DNA of 64,000 nucleotides. Origin: Chitinophaga sp. CF418. Lineage in GTDB: Bacteria > Bacteroidota > Bacteroidia > Chitinophagales > Chitinophagaceae. The position numbers and the translations under genes were made by a program. Location of the stretch: the NCBI RefSeq assembly GCF_900142925.1, contig NZ_FRCN01000023.1, positions 1 to 64,000 on the forward strand, written 5' to 3'. Shown piece by piece: positions 1-10,900 of the stretch. The notes beneath the pieces were generated by a model. The model was not told the origin of the DNA. It was given only the letters and a program-made list of their open reading frames with translations, and ran no database searches. Each line of letters opens with the position of its first letter. Positions within the stretch are counted from its first letter, which is position 1.

Positions 1-2064
1 ACCTGCGTGAACAACTTCAAGGTGATCCGCAAGTGGTGGGCTAAGGATGCATGTGGCAATACTTCTGACACTTTAACGCAGCTCATTACTGTCCACGACG
101 ACGTGAAGCCAGTGATCAGTGCAGACTTCGACAAGACTATCAGCCTACAGTGTCTGAAAGACATACCCGCTGCACCTAAACCGACTGCATCTGACAATTG
201 TAACGGTGATATTACGCCTGTATACAGTGAAAAAGGCAGTGGCGTTGCATGTGACTCTACCATCACCCGCAAGTGGGTATTCGCAGATGCATGTGGTAAT
301 ACTGACTCTGTAACACAGGTCATCAAGATCAAGGACAATATCAAACCTATACTGTCTGGCAGTGCGGGTAATGTGACCGTGGCATGCTACAAAGACATCC
401 CGGCTGCAGCAGGCCTCAGTGCTACTGACAATTGTACTGTAAAACCAGCTATCTATTTCAGCCAGAAGGTGCTTGACAGTACTTGTGTCAATAAGCTCAA
501 GGTTATCCGTAAATGGTGGGCTAAGGACGCATGTGGTAACACTTCTGATACGTTGACACAGCTTATTACTGTCTGCGACAATATTAAGCCGGTAATAACA
601 GCTAATTTTTATAAGATAGTGTACGTACAGTGTCAGAAAGATATACCTGCTGTTCCATCAGCAACTGCAACAGATAATTGTACGGGTAATATTCAGCCGG
701 TGTTTAGTCAAAAGGGTATCGGCAATTCATGTGATTCTTTGGTCACCCGCAAGTGGGTATTTACTGACGCATGTGGTAATAAAGACTCTGTAATGCAGCT
801 TATCCTGATCAAGGATATTACCGCACCAGTAGTAACTTACAAGCCAGCGGATGCCACAATACCTTGTACATCACCAGTTGTATTTGGTAATCCTACCTTC
901 TCAGATAATTGTGGAACTATAGCAGTAACCTACGCAGACAGGAAAGAAGGTACAACTTGTCCATTCAAATATATCCGCAAATGGACAGCGAAGGATAAAT
1001 GTAACAATAGCGTATCAGTAGAACAGGCCATTACTGTTTCTTGCTGCCAGGGTAAATTCTGTACTTATACACAGGGCTTCTACGGCAACGTGAATGGTCT
1101 CGCCTGCACACCATCCGGTACTTCGCTCACTGCCAAACAGATCATGAGTGCTGCTGTCGATGCACAGGCCGGTGATTCCGTTATCTTTGGCCTGAAAGCC
1201 ACCAGTAAGTACTTTACACTGTTCCTTGGTGATATCGCCAATGATAACATCTTCAAGATGTTGCCTGGAGGCGGTACTCCGCTGGCACTGAAAGGTTACG
1301 CAACCTTTAGTAAGAGCAACACATGGGCTAATGTACCGTTGCTGACAACTACCAGCAATTTTGGAAAGATCAATAATGTGTTGCTTGCTCAGACAATGTC
1401 AATGTTCTTTAATATGTCTGTAACGCCGACATTGAAGACCCTGACAATAGAAGGCGATACATTGCTGACATCAAAACTGACCGCATGTGGCAGCAATACA
1501 GCATCTACAACAGTTAATAAGTATGTTCTGCCACCTAGCGTAGTGATCTACCTGAAGTCAGTCGGCAAAGCCAATATAGCTGGCCTGTATGAACTGGCTA
1601 ACATGTACCTCGGAGGACAGACAATACCAGGAGTGGCTATTGGAGACGTAAGCAAAGCCGTAGATGCAATTAATAATGGCTTTGATAAATGCGCAGTCCT
1701 TGTTGGCTGGACCAAATCATCTGCTTTAACTACCCTGAAAGTCTCCAACACAACAGTTTCCGTCAATGATCCAAAAGCAATGGAACCAATAGAAGAGCCT
1801 AAGTTGAATGTTACAGTATTCCCGAACCCATACAATGATAAGTTGATATTCCGCTTCGTTGCACCAGTCAGCGGGAAGGTTAAACTGGAAGTTTACAACC
1901 TCCTTGGTCAGCAAATTGGTCAGCTCAACTACGGTATGGTTGACAAGGGTACGCAGCACACAATTGAATACCATGTACCAGTTATTCATCGAGACGTACT
2001 AGTATACAGATTGAGTGTAGGCGAACTCTTTAAGACGGGTAAAGCGATACATGCCAAGGAATAA
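1..2064 (+). CDS. Giant HYR/Ig-like repeat surface protein with T9SS sorting domain (5'-truncated by window)
   Basis: The reading frame is open from base 1, so the start lies upstream of the window. The visible 687 residues begin inside a cysteine-containing module and continue through alternating HYR/Ig-like modules (about 80 residues each; landmarks TDNC, RKWW or RKWVF, DACGN) to roughly base 1045. A non-repeat C-terminal region follows, with a GFYGN start and a LANMYLGGQ segment, then a T9SS type A sorting domain (VFPNPYNDK) from about base 1800. It is the first of three tandem paralogues on the same strand, followed by a hairpin terminator. By family analogy it is exported through the outer membrane by T9SS and anchored or released; an adhesive or matrix role is inference. 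Its tail differs from the other two copies (YRLSVGELF instead of YRLNVGEHF). Confidence 0.9.
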   Translation, partial: TCVNNFKVIRKWWAKDACGNTSDTLTQLITVHDDVKPVISADFDKTISLQCLKDIPAAPKPTASDNCNGDITPVYSEKGSGVACDSTITRKWVFADACGNTDSVTQVIKIKDNIKPILSGSAGNVTVACYKDIPAAAGLSATDNCTVKPAIYFSQKVLDSTCVNKLKVIRKWWAKDACGNTSDTLTQLITVCDNIKPVITANFYKIVYVQCQKDIPAVPSATATDNCTGNIQPVFSQKGIGNSCDSLVTRKWVFTDACGNKDSVMQLILIKDITAPVVTYKPADATIPCTSPVVFGNPTFSDNCGTIAVTYADRKEGTTCPFKYIRKWTAKDKCNNSVSVEQAITVSCCQGKFCTYTQGFYGNVNGLACTPSGTSLTAKQIMSAAVDAQAGDSVIFGLKATSKYFTLFLGDIANDNIFKMLPGGGTPLALKGYATFSKSNTWANVPLLTTTSNFGKINNVLLAQTMSMFFNMSVTPTLKTLTIEGDTLLTSKLTACGSNTASTTVNKYVLPPSVVIYLKSVGKANIAGLYELANMYLGGQTIPGVAIGDVSKAVDAINNGFDKCAVLVGWTKSSALTTLKVSNTTVSVNDPKAMEPIEEPKLNVTVFPNPYNDKLIFRFVAPVSGKVKLEVYNLLGQQIGQLNYGMVDKGTQHTIEYHVPVIHRDVLVYRLSVGELFKTGKAIHAKE

Positions 2065-2100
2065 ACGGTGACCCTTTTTCCAATATCGACCATATCTTCT

Positions 2101-2135
2101 GAGGGTGTCTCTTAGTGAGGCACCCTCTTGTTTTT
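2101..2135 (+). terminator. Rho-independent terminator after first repeat-protein gene
   Basis: Arms 2101-2111 and 2117-2127 (GAGGGTGTCTC / GAGGCACCCTC, one G-U pair) form a hairpin followed by TTGTTTTT. It lies 37 bases past the stop codon. Confidence 0.8.
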
Positions 2136-2215
2136 ACCAATCAGGGAGAGACGTTGGCCTGCAACCGATATACAATGTATTTTTCGATATCATTCCTATT
2201 CGTTAACAATTTTTT

Positions 2216-2246
2216 TTGGTTTTGGTACAAAACAATTCGACCTTTA
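2216..2246 (+). promoter_or_regulatory. Candidate Bacteroidota promoter upstream of second repeat-protein gene
   Basis: TTG at 2216-2218, a 20-base spacer and GACCTTTA at 2239-2246 approximate the Bacteroidota -33 TTG / -7 TAnnTTTG pattern. The same arrangement with the same spacing occurs before the third paralogue, which supports function. The -7 box is imperfect. Confidence 0.55.
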
Positions 2247-2577
2247 CACTAAGAACAGTGCTTCTCTTTTATCTAAGACGTCCAATACTCCAACTACTTT
2301 TCCAGAATTTTTTTAACCACGTACTATTAAAATACCGAAATCTGTCTGGTTGCCAACAAGCGGACGCGGGAGTGCTTTAAGCGATTAAAACCACCGTCAC
2401 AAAGTGTCATTGTGTACGTACTCCGCCTATGCCTTTTCCTTTAGATCGTCACTTTTCCTGTAGCACGTCACGCCTTATTTAACTTAACGTCATTTTGCTT
2501 AACGCCACATGCCATTACGTATCAGCATACGTATTACGGACCGGCGCATTCATCAACCAAAACAAATCACGCCAACT
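2247..2577 (+). other. Long conserved 5' leader of second repeat-protein gene
   Basis: About 330 bases separate the candidate promoter from the ATG. Blocks are shared with the leader of the next paralogue: GACGCGGGAGTGCTTT at 2363-2378, an AAAGTGTCATTG-like stretch near 2401, and CATCAACCAAAACAAA just before the start. Conservation outside the coding part suggests either recent duplication including the leader or a regulatory untranslated region. No known riboswitch was recognised. Confidence 0.5.
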
Positions 2578-5500
2578 ATGAATGCAACACGTTTACTTCT
2601 TTGCATTTTAAGGGCCACTGTACAAAAATCGCGAGCGCGCATAGCGCTGGCCCTCGCGCTACTATTATTCAGTCAACTGACGACTCACGCACAGTCGGCG
2701 AACCTTGATCAGGGCGCCAATGAAAAGGCGACTACGCCACAAAGTCCTGTTGCCTGGGTCAATGGTAATCTTAACGCCCAGCAGGCACATTTCCTTGAAG
2801 GCTACTCGGTACCTTACCGGGCTATCCTTGAGGGCCTCGTTGTTAACCAGACATACACGCTGGTGATTGGATTCGATATCCGGAGTGGAGGAAAACAGGC
2901 GTTGGATTATCTGACGCATTTCCAAAGACTGGATCCTCACAACGTGTTTGGCCATGCTGCGGAAACGGTGAACCCATTGCTCAACGCTCCCCAGGCACCA
3001 GCCTACTTTACCACTACGGATGTCCTTGACATTCTCCCTCCATCCAGCGCGGGATCACCGGTAGCGGGGCAGCCTACTACCAGCTTTAATACGCTACCCA
3101 ATGCTGAACGACAGCTTACAGGCTATAATATGGATCTGCTGAGTATGAGCTATGCTTCGCAGGGCAACCTGACTGCAACTGGTTCTGAAACCGTAGTCAA
3201 TATTACTTTTAAAGCGCTCAAAGAAACCGCCATACTGGCCTGGGGCGGTCACATCGCCAGTATTGTAGACTGGGGACGAGACCCCGTTACGCACGAACCC
3301 AATTCTGCCAGTGCCATCAGTGGTTCTCCTTACCATATGAGCCTGAAGAAATGGATCATTAATGGATCAGATGTCAGCATCGGCAACCAGGACAGATCCC
3401 TGAAGACAGATGCTGTTTTCATTCCTCCTAAATGCGAAGTCACCGGGCCTGTCAATGCCTGTGTAGAGACCACAAAACTGACATATGTAGCAACGGTTGA
3501 TGATTCAATCGGTCTTACCTATGCCTGGAGCATCATAGGCGCTAATACTGCCAATGCAAAGATTGTTAATCCGGCATTAGGCACTATAACAGTAGTACCA
3601 ATAGGTGCTGCATTTACGCCAGGCTCTTTCAATCTCCGTTTGATTGTTACCCGGGAAGGCCTGAAAGATACCTGTTATCTCAATAGCCATACTAATCCTG
3701 GTGCACCCGTTATTGTTTCCCAGGTAATTGTTAATGCTGGCAGTGACCAGACTATTACCAATCTTGATGTTGCGAACCTCTCTGCCTCCGCCACAGGAGG
3801 TACCGGTACGTATACATTCACCTGGACGCCGATCACCGGCCTGAGTAATCCTAACATTGCTAATCCAGTCTTCACTCCACCTTCTACCGGTGTATTCCAG
3901 TTTGTTGTAAAGGCAGATGATGGCCAGTGTTCCGACCTTGATACGGTTGTTATCACCGTCAATGAACATCCAAAGGCTCCTTGCGGCATTGATGGACCGA
4001 GCCCTGTATGTCCTGGTTCACAGAATCAGTATACCGGACCGGATCCTTCTCTGGTAGGTTCTTACCTGTGGTCCGTGCTGACAGGAGATGGCACTATCAA
4101 CGGCGTTAATAATACCCAGAAAGTGCTGATAGACGCCGCAGCCAAGTGTGGCGCATACCGGCTCCGGTTGATCGTTTCAACACCTGATGGAAAGCGTAAG
4201 GACACGTGCTACCTTGATGTAGATATCAAGGATACTATCAAACCGGTACTCTCCGGGGATGTTTCTGATGCAAATGTTACCTGTGCCAAAGATGTACCAG
4301 CCGCTCCTAAAGTTGGCGTAACTGACAACTGTACAGCCGAATTGAAGATTGAAACAAGCAGAGATGTTGTCGACAGCACCTGCGTCAATAAGTTTAAGAT
4401 CATCCGTAAGTGGTGGGCTACAGACCTCTGTGGCAATACTTCTGACACCTTGAAACAGGTGATCACAGTAAATGACGATGTCAAACCGATAATAACAGCC
4501 GACTTTGACAAGACTGTCAATATACAGTGTCTGAAAGACATACCGGCTCCGCCTAAGCCAACTGCAACAGATAATTGCAACGGCGATGTTACACCAGTAT
4601 ACAGTGAAACCGGTAGCGGTTCAACCTGTGATTCTACTATCACCCGTAAGTGGGTATTCGCTGATGCTTGTGGCAATAGTGACTCCGTAACACAGGTTAT
4701 CAATATCAAGGATGATATTAAACCTATACTGCACGGAACTGCTGATGATGCGAATGTAACATGCAGTAAAGATATACCTGCTAAGCCAGAGATCACCGCT
4801 ACTGACAATTGTGATGAAAAGCCAGCTGTTTACTTCAGTAAGGAAACGGTTGACAGTACCTGCGTGAATAACTTCAAGGTGATCCGCAAGTGGTGGGCTA
4901 AGGATGCATGTGGCAATACTTCTGATACTTTAACTCAGGTGATCACCGTTCATGACGATGTGAAGCCGGTTATAATAGCAGACTTTGACAAGACTGTCAA
5001 AGTACAGTGTGTGAAAGACATACCTGCTCCGCCGAAACCGACTGCAACAGACAACTGTAACGGCGATATCGATCCTGTATACAGTGAAGAAGGCAGTGGC
5101 ACTGCATGTGACTCTACAATCACCCGCAAGTGGGTATTCGCTGACGCATGTGGCAACAGTGACTCCGTAACGCAGGTTATCAATGTCAAAGATGATATCA
5201 GACCAATACTTTCCGGTACTGCTGATGATGTCAACGTAACCTGCAGTAAAGACATACCTGATGCTGCAAAGATCTCCGCTACTGACAATTGCGATGAAAC
5301 ACCAACTGTTTACTACAAACAGAAAGTAATAGACAGTACCTGCGTAAATAACTTCAAGGTGATCCGCAAGTGGTGGGCTAAGGATGCATGTGGCAATACT
5401 TCCGATACGCTAACTCAGGTGATCACCGTTCATGACGATGTGAAGCCGGTTATAATAGCAGACTTCGACAAGACTGTCAAAGTACAGTGTGTGAAAGACA

Positions 5501-7404
5501 TACCTGCGCCGCCGAAACCGACTGCAACAGACAACTGTAACGGCGATATCGATCCTGTATACAGTGAAGAAGGCAGTGGTACTGCATGTGATTCTACTAT
5601 CACCCGCAAATGGGTATTCACTGACGCATGTGGTAACAGTGACTCTGTAACGCAGATCATCTACATCAAGGATGACATCAGACCAATACTGTCTGGTACT
5701 GCTGATGACGTTAACGTAACCTGCAGTAAAGACATCCCTGACGCTGCAAAGATCTCCGCTACTGACAACTGTGGAACACCAACTGTTTATTTCAAACAGA
5801 AGACAATAGACAGTACCTGCGTGAATAATTTCAAGGTTATCCGCAAGTGGTGGGCAGAAGATGCATGTGGCAATACTTCCGATACACTGAAACAGCTGAT
5901 CACCGTTCATGACGATGTGAAGCCGGTTATAACAGCAGACTTTGAAAAGACTGTCGACGTACAGTGTATCAAAGACATACCTGGTGTTCCTAAACCGACT
6001 GCAACAGACAACTGCAACGGCGATGTTACTCCTGTATACAGTGAAACCGGCAGTGGTACTGCATGTGATTCTACCATCAACAGGAAGTGGGTATTCACTG
6101 ATGCCTGTGGCAATAGTGATTCCGTAGCACAGGTGATTAATATCAAGGATAATATTGCGCCTGTCGTAGTATTCAAACCAAATGATACAACCATACTGTG
6201 TATATCTCCTGTTGTATTTGGCAAACCTACTTTCTCAGATAATTGTGGTACTGTAATAGTTACTTACGAAGACAGGAAAGAAGGTACAACTTGTCCGTTC
6301 AGCTATATCCGCAAATGGACAGCGAAAGATAAATGTAACAATAGCGTATCAGTTGAACAGGTCGTTACTGTTCCATGCTGTCTGGGCAACTTCTGTAGCT
6401 ATACACAGGGCTTCTATGGCAACACGGGCGGCTCTGCATGCACACCATCCGGTACATCAGCCACTGCTAAACAGCTGATGACTGCCGCAGTCGATGCACA
6501 GCCTGGTGACTCTGTTATCTTTGGTCTGAAATCCACCGGTAAGTTCTTTACGCTGTTCCTCGGTGATATCACCAACGACAATATCTTCAAGATGTTGCCT
6601 GGCGGCGGTACTCCTGCGGCACTGAAAGGTTACGCAACCTTTAGTAAGAGCAATACATGGGCGAATGTACCATTGCTGACAACTGCCCAGAATTTTGGAA
6701 AGATCAATAATGTACTGTTGGCTCAGACAATGTCACTGTTCTTTAATATGAGCCTGAATGTAACGCTGCAGGGCGTGACAATAGACGGTGACACATTACT
6801 GACAGCGAAACTGACCGCATGCGGCAGCAATACGCCAACTTCAACGATTAGCAAGTTCGCTCTGCCACCTAGCGTAGTGAACTATCTGAAGTCAGTAGGC
6901 AAGGCTAACATAGCTGGCCTGTATGAACTGGCCAACATGTACCTCGGCGGACAGACAGTACCAGGAGTAGCTATTGGAGACGTAAGCAAAGCTGTAGATG
7001 CGATTAACAACGCATTTGATAAATGTGCAGCCCTTGTTGGCTGGAAGAGCTCTTCAAGTATAACTACTGCGAGAGTATCCAATACAATAGCTGTAGCTCC
7101 TGCCACCGATCCGAAGGTAGCAGCTCAGGGTGATGATGTTACATTGAATGTGACAGTATTCCCGAACCCATACAATGATAAGTTGATATTCCGTTTCGTT
7201 GCACCAGTCACCGGACATGTTAAACTGGAAGTTTACAATGTCCTTGGTCAGAATATCGGTCAGCTGAACTATGGTATGGTTGATAAGGGTACCCAGCATA
7301 CAATTGAATATCATGTACCTGCTCCTTACAGAGACGTATTACTGTACAGATTAAATGTAGGTGAACACTTCAAAACTGGTAAAGTAATACCTGCAAAGAA
7401 ATAG
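2578..7404 (+). CDS. Giant HYR/Ig-like repeat surface protein with T9SS sorting domain
   Basis: Predicted 1608 residues. The ATG at 2578 is chosen over the in-frame ATG at 2509 because it aligns with the paralogue's start and puts the signal peptide (MNATRLLLC..., ending THAQ) at the N-terminus. Order: a conserved N-terminal secreted domain to residue ~300, PKD-like modules (~300-550), nine HYR/Ig-like modules (~550-1270) as four A+B pairs plus one terminal C module, a non-repeat domain with conserved cysteines (~1270-1500), and a T9SS type A sorting domain (VFPNPYNDK, final ~85 residues). Double units repeat about every 480 bp with near-identical DNA (4861, 5341 and 5818 are equivalent points). 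Export by T9SS follows from the family; an adhesin or matrix role is inference. Confidence 0.93.
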   Translation: MNATRLLLCILRATVQKSRARIALALALLLFSQLTTHAQSANLDQGANEKATTPQSPVAWVNGNLNAQQAHFLEGYSVPYRAILEGLVVNQTYTLVIGFDIRSGGKQALDYLTHFQRLDPHNVFGHAAETVNPLLNAPQAPAYFTTTDVLDILPPSSAGSPVAGQPTTSFNTLPNAERQLTGYNMDLLSMSYASQGNLTATGSETVVNITFKALKETAILAWGGHIASIVDWGRDPVTHEPNSASAISGSPYHMSLKKWIINGSDVSIGNQDRSLKTDAVFIPPKCEVTGPVNACVETTKLTYVATVDDSIGLTYAWSIIGANTANAKIVNPALGTITVVPIGAAFTPGSFNLRLIVTREGLKDTCYLNSHTNPGAPVIVSQVIVNAGSDQTITNLDVANLSASATGGTGTYTFTWTPITGLSNPNIANPVFTPPSTGVFQFVVKADDGQCSDLDTVVITVNEHPKAPCGIDGPSPVCPGSQNQYTGPDPSLVGSYLWSVLTGDGTINGVNNTQKVLIDAAAKCGAYRLRLIVSTPDGKRKDTCYLDVDIKDTIKPVLSGDVSDANVTCAKDVPAAPKVGVTDNCTAELKIETSRDVVDSTCVNKFKIIRKWWATDLCGNTSDTLKQVITVNDDVKPIITADFDKTVNIQCLKDIPAPPKPTATDNCNGDVTPVYSETGSGSTCDSTITRKWVFADACGNSDSVTQVINIKDDIKPILHGTADDANVTCSKDIPAKPEITATDNCDEKPAVYFSKETVDSTCVNNFKVIRKWWAKDACGNTSDTLTQVITVHDDVKPVIIADFDKTVKVQCVKDIPAPPKPTATDNCNGDIDPVYSEEGSGTACDSTITRKWVFADACGNSDSVTQVINVKDDIRPILSGTADDVNVTCSKDIPDAAKISATDNCDETPTVYYKQKVIDSTCVNNFKVIRKWWAKDACGNTSDTLTQVITVHDDVKPVIIADFDKTVKVQCVKDIPAPPKPTATDNCNGDIDPVYSEEGSGTACDSTITRKWVFTDACGNSDSVTQIIYIKDDIRPILSGTADDVNVTCSKDIPDAAKISATDNCGTPTVYFKQKTIDSTCVNNFKVIRKWWAEDACGNTSDTLKQLITVHDDVKPVITADFEKTVDVQCIKDIPGVPKPTATDNCNGDVTPVYSETGSGTACDSTINRKWVFTDACGNSDSVAQVINIKDNIAPVVVFKPNDTTILCISPVVFGKPTFSDNCGTVIVTYEDRKEGTTCPFSYIRKWTAKDKCNNSVSVEQVVTVPCCLGNFCSYTQGFYGNTGGSACTPSGTSATAKQLMTAAVDAQPGDSVIFGLKSTGKFFTLFLGDITNDNIFKMLPGGGTPAALKGYATFSKSNTWANVPLLTTAQNFGKINNVLLAQTMSLFFNMSLNVTLQGVTIDGDTLLTAKLTACGSNTPTSTISKFALPPSVVNYLKSVGKANIAGLYELANMYLGGQTVPGVAIGDVSKAVDAINNAFDKCAALVGWKSSSSITTARVSNTIAVAPATDPKVAAQGDDVTLNVTVFPNPYNDKLIFRFVAPVTGHVKLEVYNVLGQNIGQLNYGMVDKGTQHTIEYHVPAPYRDVLLYRLNVGEHFKTGKVIPAKK
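4224..6170 (+). repeat. Four tandem ~480-bp double units inside the second repeat-protein gene
   Basis: Each unit encodes an A module (landmark IRKWW) and a B module (landmark TRKWVF or NRKWVF). Units starting near 4734 and 5214 are nearly identical over long runs. The fourth unit lacks one codon in the A module (DNCGTP versus DNCDETP). The repeats keep frame and are suitable for unequal crossing-over. Confidence 0.88.
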
Positions 7405-7438
7405 TAGCCATTTAACCATTTCTAATAACCCTTCTCAG

Positions 7439-7470
7439 AGAGTGCTCCGGAACCGGAGCACTCTTTCTTT
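7439..7470 (+). terminator. Rho-independent terminator after second repeat-protein gene
   Basis: Perfect 12-bp arms AGAGTGCTCCGG (7439-7450) and CCGGAGCACTCT (7453-7464) with a two-base centre, followed by TTCTTTT. Nearly the same hairpin follows the third paralogue. Confidence 0.85.
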
Positions 7471-7611
7471 TATGCCCTACTCACCGGTAATATCTTCTTT
7501 CGGGAAACCTGGATTACACTTCGGGCAAGATGTGATACTCCCGGTGCTTCCTTCTACTCATCACTCTTTTCGACAACCAGGCTGTCATCTCTACCCGTTA
7601 ACATCTTTTTT

Positions 7612-7642
7612 TTGGTTTTGGCATAAAACATTTAGACCTTTG
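7612..7642 (+). promoter_or_regulatory. Candidate Bacteroidota promoter upstream of third repeat-protein gene
   Basis: TTG at 7612-7614, a 20-base spacer and GACCTTTG at 7635-7642. The -7 box matches the TTTG half of the consensus, and the arrangement matches the one before the second paralogue. Confidence 0.6.
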
Positions 7643-7930
7643 TGCTGATACCTGTGTTTAGCTTTTATATACGGACGGTCCAATCGTCCATCTACTTCTC
7701 CACATTTTTAACCACATGCTATAAATACCTATTATTTGTCTGGCTGTCATCAAGGAGACGCGGGAGTGCTTTCAGCAATTAAAACCATCTGTTACAAAAT
7801 GTCATTGCGTATGTACTTCTATGAGTTTTCCCGTAGCATGTTCCTCCATTAACGCCAACTGCCATTACGCACGTCCAAACACGCATCATCAAAAAGGCGC
7901 ATCCATCAACCAAAACAAACCTTACCTGTC
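7643..7930 (+). other. Long conserved 5' leader of third repeat-protein gene
   Basis: About 290 bases between the candidate promoter and the ATG. It shares the GACGCGGGAGTGCTTT block (7757-7772), a following AAAATGTCATTG block and a CATCAACCAAAACAAA block with the leader of the preceding paralogue. Confidence 0.5.
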
Positions 7931-10900
7931 ATGCACGCAGTACGTCTACTTCTTTGCATTCTAAGGGCCATTTTACAAACACCGCGGGCGCGCATAGCGC
8001 TGGCCCTTCCGCTATTATTATTCCTTCAACAAACGACTTACGCACAGTCGGCGAACCTTGACCAGGGGGCCAATGAAAAGGCGAGTGCGCCCGTAAGTCC
8101 TGTGGACTGGATTAATGGTAATCTTAATGCCCAGCAGGCACATTTCCTGGAAGGATATTCGGTGCCTTACCGGGCTATCCTTCAGGATCTCGTTGTTGAC
8201 CAGGTATATACCCTGGTCATCGGATTCGATCTCAGGGACGGAGGCAAACAAGCGTTGGATTACATAACGCATTTTCAGAGACTGGAACCTCACAACGCGT
8301 TTGGCCATGCCGCCGAAACGGTGGATCCATTGCTAAACATCTCCGGCTTCCCTCCTTCCTACTTTACTACTACGGATGTCTATGCCATCCCGACACCCTC
8401 TGCTGCCGGATCGCCGGTGCCTGGGCAGCCTGTTACCAGTTTTACAGCATTACCCGGCGGCGAGAAGCTGTTTACAGGGTACAATGTGGATATAACGGAT
8501 ATAAGCTATGCTTCGCAGGGTAGTCTGACTGCTGCTCATTCAGAGACTGTGGTCAATATTACGTTTAAAGCGCTTAAGGCTACCGCTGTACTGGCCTGGG
8601 GTGGTCATATCGCCAGTATTGTAGACTGGGGAAAAGACAGCTCCGCCAGTGCGATCAGTGGTTCTCCCTACCATATGCGGTTGAAGAACTGGATCATTGA
8701 TGGAGCAGTGGTCAGCATCGGTAACCAGGACAGGTCCCTGAAGACAGATGCTGTTTTCATTCCTCCTAAATGCGAAGTCACCGGCCCTGTTAATGCTTGT
8801 GTAGAGACAACTAAACTGACATATGTGGCAACGGTTGACGATCCAACCGGGCTTACCTATGCCTGGAGTATCATAGGACCTAATACAGCCAATGCAAAAA
8901 TTGTAGATCCTACCCTGGGCACTATAGACGTAGTGCCAATAGGTGCTACATTTACAGCCGGCTCTTTCAGTCTGCAGTTGATTGTTACCCGGGAAGGCCT
9001 GACAGATACCTGTTATCTCAACAGCCATACTAATCCTGGCGCACCTGTCATTATCTCTCAGGTAATTGCTAATGCCGGCAGCGATCAGACCATTACCAAT
9101 CTTGACGTTGCCCATCTGTCTGCCTCCGCTACAGGAGGTGACGGCACTTATACCTTTACCTGGACACCAACCACGGGCCTGAGCGATCCTAACATCGCCA
9201 ATCCGGACTTCACACCACCATCTACCGGTGTATTCGAGTTTGTCGTGAAAGCAGATGATGGCCAGTGTTCCGACCTTGATACGGTTGTTATCACCGTCAC
9301 CGAACATCCAAAGGCACCTTGTGGCATTGATGGCCCGAGCCCTGTATGTCCGGGTTCTCAGAATCAGTATACCGGCCCGGATCCTTCACTGGTAGGTTCT
9401 TACCTGTGGTCAGTGACGGGAGATGGTACCATCAACGGTGTTAATAATATCCAGAAAGTGTTGATAGACGCCGCAAACCATTGTGGCGCATATCAGCTCC
9501 GGCTGATCGTTTCAACACCTGACGGAAAACGTAAGGATACCTGCTACCTCGATGTACTGATCAAGGATACTATCAAACCAGTAGTCTCCGGAGACGTTGC
9601 TGATAAAAATGTCGCCTGTGCGAAAGATGTACCAGCCGCTCCTACCGTTGGAGTAACTGATAACTGTACAGCCGAACTGAAGATTGAAACAAGCAGAGAT
9701 GTTGTCGACAGCACCTGTGTCAATAAGTTTAAGATCATCCGTAAGTGGTGGGCTACAGACCTCTGTGGCAATACTTCTGATACCCTGAAACAGGTGATCA
9801 CAGTGAACGATGATGTCAAACCGGTAATAACTGCAGACTTCGACAAGACTGTCAATGTAGAATGTCTGAAAGATATACCAGCTCCACCTAAACCGACTGC
9901 AACAGATAATTGTGGCGGTAGTATTGAGCCGGTATATACCGAAATCGGTAGCGGCACTAAATGTGACTCTACCATTACCAGGAAGTGGGTATTTACGGAT
10001 GCATGTGGTAATAGCGACTCAGTAACACAGGTCATCAATATCAAGGATGATATTAAACCAGTGCGCTCTAATAGTAAAGCTGATACCACTGTAACATGTG
10101 CCAAAGACATTCCTGCGATAGCAACCGTCACTGCCACTGATAACTGCGATCCGAACCCGACTGTTTATTTCAAACAGAAAGTAGTAGACAGTACATGTGT
10201 GAACAGGTTCAAGGTTATCCGCAAATGGTGGGCTAAGGATGCATGTGGCAATACTTCCGATACCATAACGCAGGTGATCACCGTTTACGACGATGTGAAG
10301 CCGGTTATAACAGCAGATTTTGACAAGACTGTCAATGTACAATGTCTGAAAGACATACCTGCTGTTCCTAAACCAACTGCAACAGACAATTGCAATGGTG
10401 ATGTTACACCTGTATACAGTGAAAAAGGCAGTGGTACTGCATGTGATTCTACCATCAACAGGAAGTGGGTATTCACTGACGCATGTGGCAATAGTGACTC
10501 TGTAACTCAGGTTATCAATATCAAGGATGATATTAAACCTGTACTTTCCGGCACTGCAGATAACATCAATGTAAAATGCGCTAAAGACATACCTGCGGCA
10601 GCAAATATCACCGCTACTGACAACTGCGACCTGAAACCGACTGTTTATTTCAAACAGAAAGTAACAGACAGTACCTGTGTAAACAGGTTCAAGGTTACCC
10701 GCAAGTGGTGGGCAGTAGACGCATGTGGAAATAAGTCCGACACGCTGACTCAGCTGATCACCGTTTACGACGATGTGAAGCCGGTTATAACAGCAAACTT
10801 TGACAAGACTGTCAATATACAATGTCCGAAAGACATCCCGGCTGTTCCAACACCGACTGCAACAGACAATTGTAACGGCAATATCCAGCCTGTATACAGT

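Noticed and set aside
2128..2316. Short frame in the leader between the first two repeat-protein genes
   Set aside because: It spans the candidate promoter, is not conserved as protein in the corresponding second leader, and starts in the terminator tail.
4209..6224. Regular long antisense open frames inside the repeat-protein genes
   Set aside because: They recur with the ~480-bp period of the sense repeats and translate to low-complexity strings without starts or signals, so they are shadows of the repeated coding sequence.
7442..7648. Short frame after the second repeat-protein gene
   Set aside because: Overlaps the terminator hairpin and promoter box; composition is not protein-like.
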